From assembly GCF_963665995.1 (NCBI RefSeq), contig NZ_OY762512.1, positions 2,976,001-3,040,000 on the forward strand: a stretch of 64,000 nucleotides of DNA. Reading direction: 5' to 3'. The notes under the pieces are model-generated. The model made no database searches and had not been told where the DNA came from. It was given only the letters and a program-made list of their open reading frames with translations. Each line of letters starts with the position of its first letter. Position 1 is the stretch's first letter. Below, piece after piece: positions 63,716 through 64,000 of the stretch. This stretch comes from Pleurocapsa sp. FMAR1. GTDB taxonomy: Bacteria; Cyanobacteriota; Cyanobacteriia; Cyanobacteriales; Xenococcaceae. The translations under genes were made by a program, and so were the position numbers.

Positions 63716-64000
63716 AAGTTCTGATTCTACCCTCAATAATAATTTAGAAAAAATAACGGAACTAAAAACTAAAACAGAAATAGATGGACAATCTTTATCT
63801 TTGGTAACACCAGAATCAGCAGAACCATCGGTAACGCCAAGACCTCAAATTCCCAAGAAGAATGGTCGCAAGATTAGCTTTTCCCAATCCCAGTTAATTA
63901 TCATTGCTCTTTTGCTCATGGGATTAGGCTTGTGGTTCGGGCTTCCCTGGTTAGGTATAACTAGTTCTATTGCTGCTTTGCTGCTTTCTTTGGGCGTAGT
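63705..64000 (+). CDS. Membrane protein, N-terminal part
   Basis: ATG 63705 begins a frame still open at the window edge (98 codons). A polar Ser/Thr/Lys-rich N-terminus of about 60 residues (ending KKNGRKISFSQSQ) leads to two hydrophobic segments (LIIIALLLMGLGLWFGL and ITSSIAALLLSLGVV). The family cannot be told from this piece. Confidence 0.6.
   Translation, partial: MNSESSDSTLNNNLEKITELKTKTEIDGQSLSLVTPESAEPSVTPRPQIPKKNGRKISFSQSQLIIIALLLMGLGLWFGLPWLGITSSIAALLLSLGV

Noticed and set aside
1-64000. CRISPR array, tRNA or rRNA genes
   Set aside because: No regularly spaced direct repeats with unique spacers and no cloverleaf or rRNA sequence were recognised by eye; a tRNA could be missed without a covariance search.

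Overview
The window comes from a cyanobacterium. It carries chlorophyll synthase (chlG), geranylgeranyl reductase (chlP), a core allophycocyanin subunit (apcD), CP12, an arginine dihydrolase of the ArgZ/AgrE type, and many families confined to cyanobacteria (DUF2808, DUF3082, DUF3177, DUF6391). The DNA is AT-rich and studded with the HIP1 octamer GCGATCGC. Repeat density and decaying mobile fragments suggest a larger, repeat-rich genome, perhaps Pleurocapsales-like, but that placement is only a guess. No tRNA, rRNA or CRISPR array was recognised.

Layout. 1-4.2 kb: a partial Rieske protein, a palindromic repeat block, an orphan protein, a DUF6391 protein, chlG, and a 271-bp MITE-like element with 13-bp inverted ends and a 7-bp target duplication. 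4.2-7.4 kb: the ancient operon rpmH-rnpA-PH domain-yidC-jag-yceD on the minus strand. 7.5-13.3 kb: two exported proteins, ispF, then a parvulin gene next to a large ABC exporter with a cyclic-nucleotide-binding-like domain and a C39-like domain that has lost its catalytic Cys. 13.3-19.6 kb: a GIY-YIG protein, aroF, a glycosyltransferase, a thioredoxin-like ferredoxin, a His-rich chelatase-like protein with an operator-like palindrome, and a REP-associated transposase inside its own palindromes. 19.8-34 kb: chlP, pheS, a Na+/H+ antiporter, an ABC transporter pair, apcD, a lipoate ligase-like protein, YbjN, cp12, and glmM.

34-38 kb: ccs1 and ccdA, both for cytochrome c maturation, are separated by an accessory island. 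It holds a MazF-type toxin-antitoxin pair bracketed by 130-bp direct repeats that duplicate the start of ccs1, a GlpM-like gene and a broken antitoxin gene. 38-48.5 kb: cax, two signalling proteins (REC-HisKA_2 kinase and REC-GGDEF-EAL), a SulP transporter, a transglutaminase-like protein and phoH. 48.9-55.1 kb: argZ with an in-frame 35-codon insertion, leuA, and an ABC1/UbiB kinase.

55.2-60.4 kb: a minus-strand cluster of two V4R proteins, two phycobilisome-family proteins without the bilin Cys, a ferredoxin-like protein, a TPR protein and a Ser/Thr kinase. It matches the order of the Synechocystis slr0144-slr0152 photosystem II assembly operon but lacks the petF gene. 60.6-64 kb: pentapeptide-repeat protein and remnant, a decayed short-chain dehydrogenase, a maltose acetyltransferase-like enzyme and a partial membrane protein. 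The strongest unusual signals are the insertion in argZ, the toxin-antitoxin island with a HIP1 breakpoint, the MITE, the REPtron and the PSII assembly cluster without petF.
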